From assembly GCA_016930735.1 (NCBI GenBank), contig JAFGGF010000289.1:1-10045 (forward strand): a stretch of DNA of 10,045 nt, given 5' to 3'. Below the pieces are notes generated by a model. That model saw nothing but the letters and a program-made list of their open reading frames with translations, ran no database searches and was not told where the DNA came from. This stretch comes from Prolixibacteraceae bacterium. GTDB taxonomy: Bacteria > Bacteroidota > Bacteroidia > Bacteroidales > Prolixibacteraceae. This document shows positions 1 through 6,498 of this stretch, piece by piece. The translations under genes were made by a program, and so were the position numbers. Within the stretch, counting starts at the first letter, position 1. The number at the start of each line of letters is the position of its first letter.

Positions 1-1134
1 GGTATCTGGTGGGGCATGCACATTGGCAAATACACTTTCTGGGAAAGCCCGACACATGGGGCTTCAACCGAAAACGCCAAAATGTATGTTGATTACTGTG
101 AAAAGCTTGGAGTTGATCATTTACTCATTGAGGGATGGAACAAAGGCTGGAAACCAAACTGGTATATGAATGCCATGCACATGTTCAACTTTACAGAAAG
201 CACTCCTGATTTCGACCTCACAGAAGTGGTTCATTACGGCGACTCAAAAGGTGTAAAACTGATAGGCTATCACGAAACAGGATCGAACCTGATCAATTAT
301 CTGAAACAGATTGATGACGGAATGGGGCTTTATCAGAAGCTGGGAATCCATGATATCAAAATCGGGCAGGTAGGGTCCAAACTGAATATGAAGGAATGGC
401 ACCACGGGCAATTTGGTGTGAATTATTACCGACATGTACTTGAAACAGCGGCCAAATACCAACTGGCAGTTAATTTTCATGAGCCTATAAAAGATACCGG
501 TGAACGTAGAACTTATCCTAATATGCTTTCGCGTGAAGGGGCACGTGGGATGGAATACGACGCATGGAGTGAGGGAAATCCTCCCGACCATTATGTAATT
601 TTGCCTTTTACCCGCATGCTGGCTGGCCCGATGGATTTTACTCCCGGAATTTTCGATATCAAAATTGAACAGGGATACGGAAGGGTGGTGCATACTACAG
701 TAGCCAAACAGCTGGCTTGTTATGTTGTTTTTTATTCCCCAATACAGATGTTGGCCGACCTGCCGGAATATTATGTTGGAAATCCGGCCTTTCAATTTCT
801 GAAGGATGTGCCGGTTGACTGGGAAGATACCAAAGTTTTAAATGGTGAAATAGGAGAATATATTACTACAGTCAGAAAAGACCAGAAAAGCGACGACTGG
901 TACCTGGGAAGTATGACCAATGAAAAAGCCCGTGATTTTGAAATTGGATTGTCATTCCTCGATGAAGGAGCAACTTACGAAGCACAGATATATGCTGATG
1001 AAGAAGGAATTACTTATGAAAACAATCCGGAAAAAGTGGCTATCTCAAAATCTGAAGTTACTGCCAACAGCATTCTGCCGGTTCATTTAGCCGAAGGTGG
1101 AGGTTTAGCTGTGCGGTTTAAAAAAATAAATTAA
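1..1134 (+). CDS. GH97 glycoside hydrolase, SusB-type (inverting) subgroup, 5'-truncated by the window edge
   Basis: This is the C-terminal part of a family GH97 alpha-glycosidase, expected in the periplasm or outer membrane and acting on alpha-glucosides. The reading frame is open from base 1 (GIWWGMHIGK) and ends at TAA 1132-1134. An internal ATG lies at 16, but the family is usually about 650-740 residues, so roughly the first 300 (the N-terminal beta-sandwich and early barrel) are missing. Numbering from that ATG, E87 (YHETGS), E156 (NFHEP), E174 (SREGARG) and E180 (GMEYDAW) are spaced 69, 18 and 6 apart. From memory, this is the spacing of SusB E439, E508, E526 and E532 (catalytic base and acid, and calcium ligands). 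The segment KIGQVG has Gly where retaining GH97 enzymes carry the Asp nucleophile. An inverting alpha-glucosidase is therefore predicted. The C-terminal beta domain follows to about residue 372. The next gene starts 42 bp downstream in the same direction, probably in one operon. Confidence 0.93.
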   Translation, partial: GIWWGMHIGKYTFWESPTHGASTENAKMYVDYCEKLGVDHLLIEGWNKGWKPNWYMNAMHMFNFTESTPDFDLTEVVHYGDSKGVKLIGYHETGSNLINYLKQIDDGMGLYQKLGIHDIKIGQVGSKLNMKEWHHGQFGVNYYRHVLETAAKYQLAVNFHEPIKDTGERRTYPNMLSREGARGMEYDAWSEGNPPDHYVILPFTRMLAGPMDFTPGIFDIKIEQGYGRVVHTTVAKQLACYVVFYSPIQMLADLPEYYVGNPAFQFLKDVPVDWEDTKVLNGEIGEYITTVRKDQKSDDWYLGSMTNEKARDFEIGLSFLDEGATYEAQIYADEEGITYENNPEKVAISKSEVTANSILPVHLAEGGGLAVRFKKIN

Positions 1135-1176
1135 CTTTATATTGTTTTAAATTCGGACTAACCAACTTATTAAACC

Positions 1177-3057
1177 ATGAAAAAACTAAAATCTGTTATT
1201 GTTTTTTTAGTGCTGATCCTTATTTCAGTTTCTGCATTTTCACAAGGCTACAAAAATTTTAACGTGGCTGTTTATTGCCGTGCTTACGAAGTTGAGCAAA
1301 TGGCCGACCTTGAGTGGCTTTCCAATACCTGGGATGAACTTTCAAAACAGGCACATGTGGATAAAATCTATCTTGAAACACATCGCGACCTGCTAATCGT
1401 TAAAGAAGAAACCTTAAAACAGGCTATCAAATTTTTTAAAGACCACGGTGTCAAAGTCGGTGGTGGTATTACTTACACCATCAATGAAAGCAATAATTTC
1501 CAAACCTTCTGTTATACAAAAAAAGAAGACCGGCAAAAAGTGAAGGAAATTGCTGAATATACTGCCCGATTTTTTGATGAATTTATCCTCGATGATTTTT
1601 TCTTTACCAGTTGTAAATGTGATGAATGTATTGCAGCAAAAGGAGATAAAAGCTGGACTGAATACCGCCTCGGATTAATGGCCGATGCAGCCGTAAATCT
1701 GGTTATTAATCCTGCAAAAGCCATGAATCCAAATGTGGAAGTAATAATTAAATATCCCAACTGGTATGAACATTTCCAGGGATTGGGATTTAACCTTGAG
1801 AAAGAGCCACTTGTTTTTGACGGACTTTATACCGGCACCGAAACGCGTGACCGTTCAGGAAATCAGCATTTACAACAATATCTCAGTTATAATATAATCC
1901 GCTATTTTGAAAATCTGAAACCCGGAAACAACCGCGGTGGCTGGGTTGATACCGGGGGAGGATTCCCTTACGACCGTTATGCTGAACAACTCTGGCTTAC
2001 ACTTTTTGCAAAAGCGCCGGAAATCACTTTATTCGACATCAGGCAGATGCAGGGAAACCTGAATCCACGTGGAAAAGCTCCATGGAATGCCCCTGAAAAC
2101 AGCTTCGATTACGACGAAATGATGAAACCTATCAAACAGGCTGACGGCTCGGAATTTACACCTACAAAAACGATTCGTGCAGCTGCTTATTCATTTGAGG
2201 TAATTGATAAAGTGCTTGGCGAACTGGGGAATCCAATCGGAATTAAAAGTTATAAACCGTACCATTCAACTGGCGAGGATTTCCTACAGAATTATATAGG
2301 AATGATTGGAATTCCAATGGATATGGTTCCTGAATTCCCGGAAAATGAAGATGTTGTTTTCCTTACTCAAACCGCATCATTCGATCCGCAGATTGTGAAT
2401 AAAATTAAAAAGCAGTTGCAGCGTGGAAAAGATGTAGTGGTTACTTCCGGTTTTTACAAAGCCATGCAGGGAAAAGGAATTGAAAACATTGTAGAACTTC
2501 AGGTTACCGACCGGAAAGCCAGTGTTAAAGAATTCAGTGCCGGCTTTTTCGGAGGAGGCGGAGCCCCCATGGAAAAAGAGATTATTATACCTCAGATTCA
2601 ATACCTGACCAACGATTCATGGGAAGTAGTCTCCGCACTTGACGATACCAACGGCTGGCCCATGCTTCACAGGGCAGCATACTCCACCGGGCAATTTTAT
2701 GTACTGACTATCCCCGATAATTTTGTCGACCTGTATATCCTGCCTGAAAATGTACTGAACCGAATTCGTCAGACAGTTGCGGGAAGTATGCCTGTTACCA
2801 TTGAAGGACCAGGAGAAGTGAGCCTAATGGTTTATGATAATAATTCCTGTGTAGTTGAATCGTTCCTTGATGAAGAAGTATCTGTCAGAATAATGCTAAA
2901 GGAAGAAGCCAAAGAAATCACAGATGTTGACAGCGGGGAAAAATTACCGGTCACCGTGAGAAAGGCACCGGAATTCAGAGGCAGGAAGTTCGGAAACGAT
3001 GCTTACTATGTTGATATAAAAATCAAACCACATTCATTCAGGGCGTTTAAGTTTTAA
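1177..3057 (+). CDS. Secreted protein of unrecognised family; predicted TIM-barrel glycosidase-like enzyme
   Basis: The product has 626 residues. Residues 1-22 form a Sec signal peptide (MKKLK, a hydrophobic core, then SAFS before Q23). I do not recognise the family. Eight strand-like segments follow in barrel order: NVAVYCR (29-35), KIYLETHRD (63-71), VKVGGGITYT (92-101), EFILDDFFF (135-143), EVIIKYPNW (188-196), FDGLYTGTE (214-222), GGWVDTGGG (254-262) and EITLFDIRQ (282-290). The acidic pair D139/D140 at the end of strand 4 is the best active-site candidate, with E222, D225 and D258 as possible partners. A CxCxxC cluster (C146, C148, C151) follows directly. Residues of about 385-430 (DVVFLTQT, then GKDVVVTSGF) look like a Rossmann or glutamine-amidotransferase-type domain, and the rest is beta-rich. 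A barrel, GATase-like domain and beta domain in that order recall GH42-type beta-galactosidases, but this is inference from pattern. Its position 42 bp behind a GH97 gene supports a role in glycan breakdown. Confidence 0.9.
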   Translation: MKKLKSVIVFLVLILISVSAFSQGYKNFNVAVYCRAYEVEQMADLEWLSNTWDELSKQAHVDKIYLETHRDLLIVKEETLKQAIKFFKDHGVKVGGGITYTINESNNFQTFCYTKKEDRQKVKEIAEYTARFFDEFILDDFFFTSCKCDECIAAKGDKSWTEYRLGLMADAAVNLVINPAKAMNPNVEVIIKYPNWYEHFQGLGFNLEKEPLVFDGLYTGTETRDRSGNQHLQQYLSYNIIRYFENLKPGNNRGGWVDTGGGFPYDRYAEQLWLTLFAKAPEITLFDIRQMQGNLNPRGKAPWNAPENSFDYDEMMKPIKQADGSEFTPTKTIRAAAYSFEVIDKVLGELGNPIGIKSYKPYHSTGEDFLQNYIGMIGIPMDMVPEFPENEDVVFLTQTASFDPQIVNKIKKQLQRGKDVVVTSGFYKAMQGKGIENIVELQVTDRKASVKEFSAGFFGGGGAPMEKEIIIPQIQYLTNDSWEVVSALDDTNGWPMLHRAAYSTGQFYVLTIPDNFVDLYILPENVLNRIRQTVAGSMPVTIEGPGEVSLMVYDNNSCVVESFLDEEVSVRIMLKEEAKEITDVDSGEKLPVTVRKAPEFRGRKFGNDAYYVDIKIKPHSFRAFKF

Positions 3058-3076
3058 TTAGAGATTCTGCATTTGA

Positions 3077-3268
3077 TATACAACCACCCCCCGGCTAAAG
3101 CCGTACCCCTCCTGAAAGGAGGGGAAACTTCAAGCTTTGAGTATTCTGTTGAGCATCAAAATTAATTCAATAAAAATATAAAAGTTTCTCCTCCTCATAG
3201 GAGCCTGCCCGGCTGAAGAGGTCAGACGGGGAGTACCCCCGAGTCCTCGGGGGGGAGGTGGTGGTATA
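3077..3268. repeat. 192-bp GC-rich element with terminal inverted repeats (MITE-like or dispersed palindromic repeat)
   Basis: The ends are TATACAACCACC (3077-3088) and GGTGGTGGTATA (3257-3268), inverted repeats matching at 11 of 12 positions. The inside holds several perfect hairpins: CGGCT/AGCCG (3092-3103), CCCCTCCT/AGGAGGGG (3106-3124), CTCCT/AGGAG (3191-3203) and CCCCCGAG/CTCGGGGG (3236-3253). There are also two direct repeats, CCGGCTAAAG (3091) with CCGGCTGAAG (3209), and GTACCCC (3103 and 3233). It has no ORF of note, and both halves are far richer in GC than the flanking DNA. The termini begin and end in TATA, which would fit a duplicated TA target, although this cannot be shown from one copy. 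Similar C/G-block intergenic repeats are common in Bacteroidota genomes. None of the hairpins has the adjoining T-tract expected of an intrinsic terminator. Confidence 0.7.
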
Positions 3269-3313
3269 ATTTTTACTGAACTCATGAATATTATTTATAC
3301 TCCCCTGAACTTA

Positions 3314-3358
3314 GTGATTCTCTGTGGTAAATTCATTAGTTATACCATTAAGAATCAC
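3314..3358. repeat. Two-part hairpin (8-bp and 5-bp stems) in the intergenic region
   Basis: GTGATTCT (3314-3321) pairs perfectly with AGAATCAC (3351-3358). Inside it, TGGTA (3325-3329) pairs with TACCA (3343-3347), leaving a symmetric 3/3 internal loop and a 13-base apical loop. The arms contain CTCTGTGGT and CACAGAGG, wording typical of dispersed intergenic repeats in Bacteroidota. No T-tract follows the stem, so it is not a standard terminator. The rest of 3058-3479 shows no gene and no convincing promoter for the gene at 3480. Confidence 0.5.
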
Positions 3359-3479
3359 AGAGGTTTTAATAGAGGCCACAAAGAAAAAATGTTGGGATAT
3401 TAAACTTCCGGATAAGAGACAATCGTAAGTATCTGCTTTATATTAACTTTAGGTTCTGAAGCAAAAAGATTTCAATAAA

Positions 3480-4181
3480 ATGGATATTAAAAGTATAATC
3501 TTCGAACTAAGATCAGTTGGCGATCCTGAACGGATTGAAAAATCGAAATCCTACTTCCCCACTTCAATGGAAGTATTGGGAGCAAAAAATCCGGATGTAA
3601 AAAAACTCATAGGAGAAATATGGCCTGAAATAAAAAACCGTCCTCCTGAAAAACTGATCAGTTTCTGTAAAGAACTGGTTGCCACAAAGGTTATGGAATG
3701 CAACCACCTTGCTTTCGAATTACTATGGAAAAATAAAAAAGCACTTGACCTGTTAAAACTTCCCGACCTGGAAGAACTGGGAGTAAATATGGATAACTGG
3801 GCTACTACCGATGGTTTTTCGGTTATGCTTTCGGGATGGGCGTGGAGGAATAACCAGATTTCCGATGACAATATTTTAAAATGGCTTGAAACCGGTAATC
3901 GCTGGTGGCGAAGGGCTGCCGTAGTTTCCACCGTTGGATTGAACCTTCGGTCGAGGGGAGGAACAGGTGATACCAAACGAACCCTGATGGTATGCGAAAA
4001 AGTGGTTGACGACCGGGAAGATATGATGATAAAAGCACTATCGTGGGCCTTGCGTGAGCTTTCAAAAACAGATAAACCGGCAGTTGAAGGATTTATGAAA
4101 TATTACAGATTAAGGCTGGCAGGAAGGGTTGTCCGTGAAGTAACCAGCAAACTTACTACCGGACTGAAAAACAGCAAATAG
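3480..4181 (+). CDS. AlkD-like DNA alkylation repair protein (HEAT-like repeat DNA glycosylase)
   Basis: The 233-residue product belongs to the DNA alkylation repair enzyme family (PF08713, AlkD type). These cytoplasmic proteins use HEAT-like helical repeats to hold DNA and excise N3- and N7-alkylated purines. The key residues of Bacillus cereus AlkD (W109, D113, R148, W187, from memory) have counterparts at matching spacing: W107 and D111 in NWATTDGFS, R144/R145 in WWRRAA, and W189 in KALSWALREL. The length is close to the usual 220-240 residues. The whole protein is helix-rich with no signal peptide or membrane segment, and its Lys/Arg content fits DNA binding. The start is the first ATG after an AT-rich leader (TTCAATAAA) with no Shine-Dalgarno sequence, normal for this phylum. 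The gene stands alone, flanked on both sides by non-coding repeat-containing DNA, so its context says nothing about regulation. Confidence 0.88.
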   Translation: MDIKSIIFELRSVGDPERIEKSKSYFPTSMEVLGAKNPDVKKLIGEIWPEIKNRPPEKLISFCKELVATKVMECNHLAFELLWKNKKALDLLKLPDLEELGVNMDNWATTDGFSVMLSGWAWRNNQISDDNILKWLETGNRWWRRAAVVSTVGLNLRSRGGTGDTKRTLMVCEKVVDDREDMMIKALSWALRELSKTDKPAVEGFMKYYRLRLAGRVVREVTSKLTTGLKNSK

Positions 4182-4189
4182 GAAAGTTC

Positions 4190-4384
4190 TCAGTTGGCAG
4201 TCGCAGTTTTCAGTTTTGGATGTATGGTATATTTCCCGATTATTAATTGTTCCGAGTTTTGTTTTTTCCTTCCATACGAGTAGGAAAGGAACTATAGTAA
4301 ATAAATTGGACAATTTGAAAATGAAAAATAGCTCAGAAAAAGCGATAAAAACATTAAGAACTGCCTATTGAGACTGCAAACTGA
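4190..4384. repeat. Non-coding interval bounded by a 13-bp inverted repeat
   Basis: TCAGTTGGCAGTC (4190-4202) and GACTGCAAACTGA (4372-4384) are inverted copies matching at 12 of 13 positions. Just inside or outside them lie AGTTCT (4185-4190) and AGAACT (4357-4362), also inverted. CAGTTGGCAGT-type words recur as short intergenic repeats in many Bacteroidota. The roughly 200 bp between the AlkD-like gene and the ArsR-family gene contains no credible ORF. It may be a small non-autonomous repeat or two inverted copies of one short repeat. Confidence 0.4.
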
Positions 4385-4389
4385 TTTTA

Positions 4390-4698
4390 CTATTCACAGG
4401 TGCATTTACTGAGGCAATCGACTATCTGGCTGAGGATATCGTATTTCAGATAATAAAAGGTGTTTTTCCCTTCACGTTTCGAACATAAAACACCTTTATC
4501 CTTCAGAATTCCTAAATGGTGTGAAGTTGTTGACTGTTCAATGCTAAGTAATTCATGAATTTCGGTGACAGTAAGTTTTCTGCCGCCTTCAAGGTGTTTT
4601 AAAATAGCAATACGCATAGGGTGTGCGATAGCTTTCAGCATATTTGCCGCTGTTTCCAACCTGCCGGAATCCAACTCTTTTATTTCAACCATTTGCAT
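4390..4698 (-). CDS. ArsR-family winged helix-turn-helix repressor with a cysteine-rich C-terminus
   Basis: This is a DNA-binding repressor of 102 residues when started at the ATG at 4698 (MQMVEIKEL), or 100 from the ATG at 4692. The frame stays open to 4812, but that upstream stretch has low similarity to any domain and contains the predicted promoter, so the shorter start is preferred. Landmarks are the family opening AIAHPMRIAILKHL (24-36), helix-turn-helix residues of about 43-71 with recognition segment STTSHHLGILKDKGV, and a beta-wing KREGKNTFYYL (74-84). The classic metal-site ELCVCD helix is absent (here VTEIHEL). C72 lies at the start of the wing, and the tail holds C95, C99 and C101 (CxxxCxC), which could bind a metal or respond to thiol oxidation; this is inference. 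The gene is divergent from the polyprenyl synthase gene, and the shared region has two palindromes. The effector and regulon are unknown. Confidence 0.9.
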   Translation of the reverse strand: MQMVEIKELDSGRLETAANMLKAIAHPMRIAILKHLEGGRKLTVTEIHELLSIEQSTTSHHLGILKDKGVLCSKREGKNTFYYLKYDILSQIVDCLSKCTCE

Positions 4699-4711
4699 TA
4701 TAGAATTAAAT

Positions 4712-4737
4712 ATGCAAATATATAAATATTTAAGCAT
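4712..4737. promoter_or_regulatory. Imperfect 26-bp palindrome, candidate operator of the ArsR-family gene
   Basis: The sequence runs from ATGC (4712-4715) to GCAT (4734-4737), and 9 of its 13 symmetric base pairs match. It covers the predicted -7 element of the repressor gene and lies about 14 bp before its ATG. ArsR proteins usually bind such AT-rich dyads at their own promoter, so autorepression is plausible. AT-rich DNA makes weak palindromes likely by chance. Confidence 0.4.
4715..4722 (-). promoter_or_regulatory. Bacteroidota-type -7 promoter element (TATATTTG) for the ArsR-family gene
   Basis: On the minus strand 4722-4715 reads TATATTTG, a full match to the Bacteroidota TAnnTTTG element. 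No TTG is found at the usual -33 spacing. Transcription would start near 4708, giving a leader of only about 10-16 bases to the ATG at 4698 or 4692. This supports rejecting the upstream start at 4812. Confidence 0.45.
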
Positions 4738-4825
4738 TGTTCCGTTGGATAAATCTAATATTCGATTATTTATATTGATGCTAAATACTGTGTTATAGGA
4801 GTTTTCATCCATATTTTCACCTTTT

Positions 4826-4839
4826 AACTTTTAAAAGTT
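4826..4839. promoter_or_regulatory. Perfect 14-bp palindrome AACTTTTAAAAGTT upstream of the polyprenyl synthase gene
   Basis: This perfect dyad ends 49 bp before the preferred ATG at 4888. Its left half overlaps TAACTTTT, one base from the TAnnTTTG -7 consensus, with no TTG at -33 spacing. It could be an operator for a dimeric regulator or an AT-rich coincidence. Confidence 0.3.
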
Positions 4840-4887
4840 GAATTGACCATTTTTTTTTTGCTATTTTACCGGCTGAGGAAAATGAAA

Positions 4888-5862
4888 ATGAGTGGTATAG
4901 ATAAAATTAAACTACCTATCGATACTGAATTAAAAGAGTTTGAAAAATATTTCAGGGACTCTTTAAAAAGTGATATTCCATTATTAGGGACTATTTTAAA
5001 CTATATCTACCGGACAAAAGGGAAACAGTTACGCCCGATGTTTGTTTTTTTATCAGCCCGTTTACATGGTGAAACAAACGAAAACTCGCAACTGGCAGCC
5101 TGTTCGGTAGAATTATTGCATACTGCCACCCTTGTTCACGACGATGTGGTTGATGAAGCTTATGAAAGGCGTGGTTTTTATTCTGTTAAGGCTTTATGGA
5201 GGAATAAACTGGCGGTTTTGGTTGGCGATTATATTCTTGCCAAGGGCCTGCTGTTAACCCTTGAAAAAAAATGCTACCGCTTTTTGCACCTGATTTCAAG
5301 GGCTGTTGAAGATATGAGTGAAGGAGAAATACTTCAAATGAAAAAAAGCCGCAGGCTCGACATTGACGATGAAACATATTTTGAGATCATCCGCAAAAAA
5401 ACAGCTTCATTAATTGCCACCAGCATGGCAATCGGAACAGCTTCGGTAACAGATAATGATGAAATAATTGAAGAAATGTACCGGATCGGTCAGGATGCCG
5501 GAATAGCTTTTCAGATTAAAGACGATATTTTTGATTACCAGGACAAAGGAGTTATTGGTAAACCTACAGGGAACGATATCAAAGAAAAAAAGATAACATT
5601 GCCTCTCCTTTATGTTTTAAAAAATTCCGATTCGGCTGAAAAAAGAAGAATACTCCGTTTGATCAAACGAAAAAATAAAAATTCGGCAACAGTAAGGGAA
5701 CTGGTTCAATTGGTTGTTGATAAGGGAGGTGTTGAACATGCAACACAAAAAATGAACGAATTTATAAATAAAGCAATTACCGCACTTAACCAATTCCCTG
5801 AGAGTGAGGCAAAGAGCGCACTCATTGAATTAATGAATTATATTACCACCCGGAAAAAATAA
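4888..5862 (+). CDS. ispB: Long-chain all-trans polyprenyl diphosphate synthase (octaprenyl/heptaprenyl type)
   Basis: This cytoplasmic prenyltransferase adds isopentenyl diphosphate units to an allylic primer. In Bacteroidota it supplies the menaquinone side chain. The product is 324 residues from the ATG at 4888. An ATG at 4882 and a TTG at 4843 are also in frame, but the family sequence begins about here (MSGIDKIKLPIDTELKEFEKYF). The first aspartate-rich motif is DDVVD (85-89) and the second DDIFD (212-216), both intact. GKQLRPMF, with the substrate-binding Lys and Arg, lies about 35 residues before the first motif, and KKTASLIATS (about 170-180) is typical of the family. The residues four to six positions before the first Asp are small (T, A, T), as in long-chain enzymes; short-chain farnesyl synthases have bulky aromatics there. 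The exact chain length, and so the gene symbol, is inferred. The gene ends one base from the convergent lipoprotein gene. Confidence 0.92.
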   Translation: MSGIDKIKLPIDTELKEFEKYFRDSLKSDIPLLGTILNYIYRTKGKQLRPMFVFLSARLHGETNENSQLAACSVELLHTATLVHDDVVDEAYERRGFYSVKALWRNKLAVLVGDYILAKGLLLTLEKKCYRFLHLISRAVEDMSEGEILQMKKSRRLDIDDETYFEIIRKKTASLIATSMAIGTASVTDNDEIIEEMYRIGQDAGIAFQIKDDIFDYQDKGVIGKPTGNDIKEKKITLPLLYVLKNSDSAEKRRILRLIKRKNKNSATVRELVQLVVDKGGVEHATQKMNEFINKAITALNQFPESEAKSALIELMNYITTRKK

Positions 5863-5863
5863 A

Positions 5864-6469
5864 TCATTCAACCAGTATTTTTACAACAATCTTTTTTACA
5901 GTTTCATTTTCACCGGCTTTAATAGTTGGCCTGTGAATGTCGTCGGAGAAAAATATCAGAAAGTTGGATGGAGTTGCCAAAATATATTTACCCTCATCAT
6001 AATCATAAAAAGCAATGTCTTTTTCTGCGTTGTAAGGTTCAGTTACCGTTACGTTATCTTCTGTTGTAAGGCCCATTAGTTCTTTCCCTGAGATCACATA
6101 CTGGATATCGATATATTTCTTGTGCGATTCAAATCTGGTCTCCGCTTTCTCTTTCGAAATGTATTCATCAACAATTACAAACAGATGGTCACCTTCCAAT
6201 TCCTGCCTGCCAACAGGCATATTTTTAATGTTGGATGATTTAAGGAAATTAAATGCCTGATCCCAGTGCCGCTGATTTTTAAAGTATTGCACTGCAAGTG
6301 ATTTTCTATTTATTGATGCATCCGGCTGAACTTTCCAACCACCAAGCCAATCCTGTTTTTCAAACCATGAATTTATTTCAGCCTCGTTCCATTTTTCAGG
6401 ATTTACATTTTTCTCAGTACAGGACATAACAGCGATTATTATAAGTATTAAGACAGATAGTTGTTTCAT
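5864..6469 (-). CDS. YhcH/YjgK/YiaL (DUF386, EbgC-like) domain lipoprotein
   Basis: The 201-residue product has a lipoprotein signal with lipobox VMSC (C17), so it is predicted to be anchored in a membrane facing the periplasm. A roughly 40-residue Trp-rich linker follows (WFEKQDWLGGWKV). The DUF386 domain starts at about residue 65, with LEGDHLFVIVDEY (91-103), FESHKKYIDIQYVISGKE (113-130) and NFLIFFSDDIHRP (169-181). H116, D121 and H179 are probable ligands of the metal-binding cupin-like fold; this follows from family pattern. Relatives such as EbgC, YiaL and NanQ are cytoplasmic, about 150 residues, and linked to handling of free sugars (anomerase-type activity for NanQ). Export of this copy is a variation seen in Bacteroidota. 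It is the third gene of a minus-strand operon, 29 bp behind the MazG-like gene. Its sugar substrate cannot be inferred from these neighbours. Confidence 0.9.
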   Translation of the reverse strand: MKQLSVLILIIIAVMSCTEKNVNPEKWNEAEINSWFEKQDWLGGWKVQPDASINRKSLAVQYFKNQRHWDQAFNFLKSSNIKNMPVGRQELEGDHLFVIVDEYISKEKAETRFESHKKYIDIQYVISGKELMGLTTEDNVTVTEPYNAEKDIAFYDYDEGKYILATPSNFLIFFSDDIHRPTIKAGENETVKKIVVKILVE

Positions 6470-6498
6470 TATTGCAATTTTGAAATATAAAATTAGAA

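Noticed and set aside
244..795. 183-codon minus-strand ORF opposite the GH97 gene
   Set aside because: The GH97 catalytic motifs on the plus strand are unmistakable; the opposite frame is a shadow with no domain features.
3106..3124. CCCCTCCT/AGGAGGGG hairpin as an intrinsic terminator for the gene ending at 3057
   Set aside because: It is followed by AAACTTCAAG, not a T-tract, and is better explained as part of the 192-bp element.
3284..3403. 39-codon ORF starting MNIIYTPLNL in the spacer before the AlkD-like gene
   Set aside because: It spans the second hairpin repeat, has no recognisable similarity and no supporting signals.
4699..4812. Longer ArsR-family protein starting at 4812
   Set aside because: The extra 38 residues show no domain similarity, and the segment contains a full -7 promoter match and a candidate operator. 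The family is usually about 100 residues.
4843..4887. Upstream in-frame TTG start extending the polyprenyl synthase by 15 residues
   Set aside because: The added residues come from a T-tract and do not match the family N-terminus, which begins near the ATG at 4888.
6205..6218. GCCTG/CAGGC hairpin inside the YhcH lipoprotein gene, resembling dispersed CCTGCC repeats of Bacteroidota that can insert in frame
   Set aside because: The encoded MPVGRQELEGD aligns with the normal family segment before the GD-(h)-F motif, so nothing appears inserted.
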